Part shown: positions 61,948 to 64,000 of the stretch, piece after piece
Position numbering within the stretch: position 1 is the first letter of the stretch
How the letters are laid out: each line of letters starts with the position of its first letter
NCBI GenBank assembly: GCA_036877525.1
Contig: JAZGTH010000015.1
Span: 4,103,001 to 4,167,000 of the forward strand
Source of the DNA: Chromobotia macracanthus
Taxonomy: Eukaryota > Chordata > Actinopteri > Cypriniformes > Botiidae
Length of the DNA: 64,000 nt
Reading direction: 5' to 3'
Notes under the pieces: generated by a model
Told to the model about the DNA's origin: nothing
Databases searched by the model: none
What the model saw: the letters and a program-made list of their open reading frames with translations, nothing else
Position numbers and translations under genes: made by a program

Positions 61948-61951
61948 TCAG
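61948..61951 (+). CDS. probable 4-nt microexon of the CRISP-like gene (TCAG)
   Basis: TCAG is flanked by acceptor GCATTTACAG and donor GTAAGC. The signal exon ends in phase 0, while the next exon needs an incoming phase of 1 to encode the CAP sequence. A 4-nt exon supplies exactly that, giving YDL-S-D-ISTSLT. Alternative: the next exon starts at 61952 (after TCAG) and runs uninterrupted to 62146, adding about 31 residues (VSAAYFTILPT...) that are not CRISP-like. The microexon is inference. Confidence 0.5.
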
Positions 61952-62045
61952 GTAAGCGCTGCATATTTTACAATACTGCCCACTGTACATCTGTTCAGAC
62001 ATTCATGTGTATCCTCGCATACAACCTCAAACGTCAACTTTACAG

Positions 62046-62146
62046 ATATCAGTACGAGTCTGACCTCTGTGCAGCAGGAGATTGTGGATGCTCACAACGG
62101 CTACAGAAGAGCTGTGCAGCCGACGGCCAGCAACATGCTGCGGATG
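62046..62146 (+). CDS. CRISP-like protein, start of CAP domain (residues 25-58)
   Basis: 101 nt between acceptor ACTTTACAG and donor ATG/GTCAGT. Encodes ISTSLTSVQQEIVDAHNGYR and RAVQPTASNMLRM. It is the first helix of the CAP domain and matches human CRISP2 (VQREIVNKHNELRKAVSPPA, SNMLKM). Phase 1 in, phase 0 out. Confidence 0.9.
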
Positions 62147-62931
62147 GTCAGTTAATCTCATACCAATCATGTTTACAGTTTAAACATACCTTTACATGTT
62201 TAACATGAAGTAGTTTAGAGTACAAAAGTAGACTTAAACGTCCTTTAAAATCATAAATATTAAAATGTGTTGTAGTAAATGCAAATTGCAAAAGGTGCAA
62301 TGCTGAATTAAAATGTTACCATAAACCGCATAGACCACAATATGTCAAATTACTAGCATGTACTATCATACAGGCTGAATAAAAATATTGTCTTTATTTT
62401 AAAGAGCTCAGCTGTGCTGTCTTAGTAGTGTTTGGTTTCTAAATCTTCTTTAAACTGTATGATTTCATACAATCCACAACCAATATTTCACAGCACAGAT
62501 TGTAAGAACATTTCCTTAACGTTTCTATTAAGTAACGAAAACTTTAAAAATGTTATTTAGGAAGTTCTAGGAATGTTCAAAATGTTTTTCAGATGTTGTA
62601 TTATTATTGCTTGGTTATAGGAACGTTATTCAAGCTCTTTTAATTCTGTAACATTTTTAAATATAAAATGTTCTACTAACATTACTGTAAGAATGTTTTT
62701 GTGAATAACTTTGAGAGAACATTTAGATAGTGTAAGCCATCTGAGAATGTTCCCTGTTAGCTGGGGTGTTAGCCGGAGTGGACCAGGTTTATCCTCCCTG
62801 GAAAACTTGTGATATATTGTGTATTGTGTTTCCTTGCTGTTCACAACTCAATCAGAACAGACATGTGACCCATTTCTGAGTTAGGCAGCACTGGGTCAAA
62901 GGACAGTGTCATGTGAAAACCTCATTTACAG
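62147..62931 (+). other. CRISP-like gene intron
   Basis: 785 bp, carrying CAGCTAAC-element copy 15. Confidence 0.85.
62490..62766 (-). mobile_element. CAGCTAAC-element, copy 15, in a CRISP intron
   Basis: CAGATTGTAAGAACATTTCC at the left (outer end lost), GAATGTTCCCTGTTAGCTGG at the right. Confidence 0.85.
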
Positions 62932-63022
62932 AACTGGAGCGATGCAGCCGCTCAATCTGCTCGGAGCTGGATAGACCTGTGCAACATGACACACGGCCCG
63001 CCAAGCAGCCGCATGATCGATG
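62932..63022 (+). CDS. CRISP-like protein, CAP domain (residues 59-89)
   Basis: 91 nt between acceptor CATTTACAG and donor ATG/GTACGA. Encodes NWSDAAAQSARSWIDLCNMT and HGPPSSRMID. His79 is the first CAP-tetrad residue (C-x-x-x-H). NWS and NMT are N-glycosylation sequons. Human CRISP2 has EWSREVTTNAQRWANKC at the same place. Phase 1 out. Confidence 0.92.
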
Positions 63023-63364
63023 GTACGATACTTACAATTGAATTCAATGCCATTTATTTCTATTGCGCTTTTCAAAATTACACATTGTTCCAAAGCAGCT
63101 TTACAAAGAATCGAGGAATATGAGATGAATGATATGAAATTATACTTTTGAATATTAAAGTATACTGTGAAATTGATGTTCTGTCATGACAACAATACAG
63201 GTCTGAGGCTGCATTTCATTTAATCATTTAATTTAATTCCTTCAGAATAAACACAGCACAGAACTGAATTGACAGTGACTAGGGCCTGATAACAATTAGC
63301 GACTGTAGGTTACAACTGGGACTATTTTAAATTACTACTTGTAATGTCCCTCTCTAATGGACAG
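63023..63364 (+). other. CRISP-like gene intron
   Basis: 342 bp; includes the short repeat fragment at 63050-63118. Confidence 0.85.
63050..63118 (-). repeat. short interspersed repeat fragment
   Basis: TTGCGCTTTTCAAAATTACA and AAAGCAGCTTTACAAAG, reverse complement of the 12962 fragment. Confidence 0.6.
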
Positions 63365-63507
63365 GATACGAGCTGGGTGAAAGTCTCTTCAAGGTCTCTG
63401 AGGTCTATCTGTGGACTGATGTAGTCGCTGCCTGGCACAGTGAAGTCAACAATTATCAGTATCCCATTGGGTCCACTAACGGTCAATCGATTGGACATTA
63501 CACACAG
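63365..63507 (+). CDS. CRISP-like protein, CAP domain to GHYTQ (residues 89-136); gene continues off the right edge
   Basis: 143 nt between acceptor TAATGGACAG and donor CAG/GTCAAA. Encodes GYELGESLFKVSEVYLW, TDVVAAWHSEVNNYQYP and SIGHYTQ. Glu94, Glu115 and His133 complete the CAP tetrad. Leu92 sits where other CRISPs have Cys (CGENL). The GHYTQ/VVW junction is the usual exon boundary. Human CRISP2 has 243 residues, so about 100, including the hinge and cysteine-rich domain, should lie beyond the window. The donor GTCAAA is weak. Confidence 0.9.
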
Positions 63508-64000
63508 GTCAAAAGACAGCAGAAATACAATAAAGGTGAAGTGTGTAATTTGTTCATCATTAGAAGCACCAGAAGAAATCAGACACTGTTTGAGTGTCTG
63601 ACACAGGGGCGGAGAGTGTTAGCCATTAGCATTCCAATGCAGTCCCCGAAGTACACAACCTGAAATGCACAGCCTGAAGTGCACAACCTGAAGTACACAA
63701 CCTGAAGTACACAACCTGAAGTGCGCAACCTGAAGTACACAACCTGAAATGCACAGCCTGAAATGCACAGCCTGAAGTACACAACCTGAAGTGCACAGCC
63801 TGAAGTACACAACCTGAAGTGCACAGTCTGAAGTACACAACCTGAAGTGCACAACCTGGTACTGCCATCTTTGGTTATGGCCACTTGTTTTCAATTGAAC
63901 CAATCACCTGAGCCATAAAGGTCATGGACTGATCATTCTATATATTAGAACTCCTTTAATATCAGCATGAATACATAATATTATAATTAAACATTTCCAA
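63508..64000 (+). other. CRISP-like gene intron (partial)
   Basis: Contains the 14-bp minisatellite; the next exon (VVW...) is not reached before the window ends. Confidence 0.75.
63650..63858. repeat. 14-bp minisatellite, about 15 copies
   Basis: Unit AGTACACAACCTGA with A/G and A/G variants (AGTGCACAGCCTGA, AATGCACAGCCTGA). Because 14 is not a multiple of three and no frame has a stop, all three minus frames stay open and give Cys-Arg-Leu-type spurious frames. Confidence 0.95.

Noticed and set aside
63579..63903. Three overlapping 80-101-residue cysteine-rich frames on the minus strand
   Set aside because: A 14-bp tandem repeat without stops keeps all three frames open; the gene here runs on the other strand and this is its intron.
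1..64000. CRISPR arrays, phage, operon-type systems
   Set aside because: The tandem repeats lack spacers of CRISPR type, and gene structure is clearly that of a vertebrate nuclear genome.

Overview
The window reads as vertebrate nuclear DNA, most likely from a cypriniform (carp/minnow-type) fish. It is AT-rich, its genes are split into short exons by kilobase-scale introns with GT/AG boundaries, and it is crowded with the small palindromic DNA elements, tRNA-derived SINEs and microsatellites typical of such genomes. Nothing bacterial, viral or plasmid-like was seen. Almost none of the long open frames is a gene by itself; the real coding content is a set of short exons recognised by protein similarity, splice sites and phase continuity.

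Gene 1, minus strand, 48188 down to 1980 and continuing off the left edge: raftlin (rftn1-like), a membrane-raft adaptor. Eight coding exons (48161-48017, 32202-32025, 26082-25974, 24106-23695, 18761-18558, 13268-13150, 6841-6738, 2055-1980) join without a frame break into the first 449 residues. The C-terminal exon or exons lie outside the window. A non-coding 5' exon must lie upstream of 48188; the best candidate ends at 57697.

Gene 2, plus strand, about 61153 to 63507 and continuing off the right edge: a secreted cysteine-rich secretory protein (CRISP, CAP superfamily). It has a TATA box, a probable untranslated first exon, a signal-peptide exon, a probable 4-nucleotide microexon, and three exons covering most of the CAP domain up to the GHYTQ motif. 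The two genes are divergently oriented.

The rest is intronic or intergenic. The most striking content is: (i) about fifteen copies of one ~300-bp AT-rich element ending in CAGCTAAC/GTTAGCTG, one carrying a second palindromic element inserted at a TA dinucleotide; (ii) a 1.2-kb, 29-bp-period minisatellite in rftn1 intron 1 whose every unit looks like a splice acceptor on one strand and often a donor on the other; (iii) two exon-like islands inside rftn1 introns (14322-14430 and 30415-30766) with good splice sites but incompatible phase, so inclusion would truncate raftlin; (iv) a 560-bp polypyrimidine block, a 128-bp ATTAT array and a G-quadruplex-type GGGA run. No multi-gene biological system was found; the unusual points are gene-structure and repeat observations. 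Repeat-family names are from memory of fish repeats, and repeat boundaries are good to roughly 10-20 bases.
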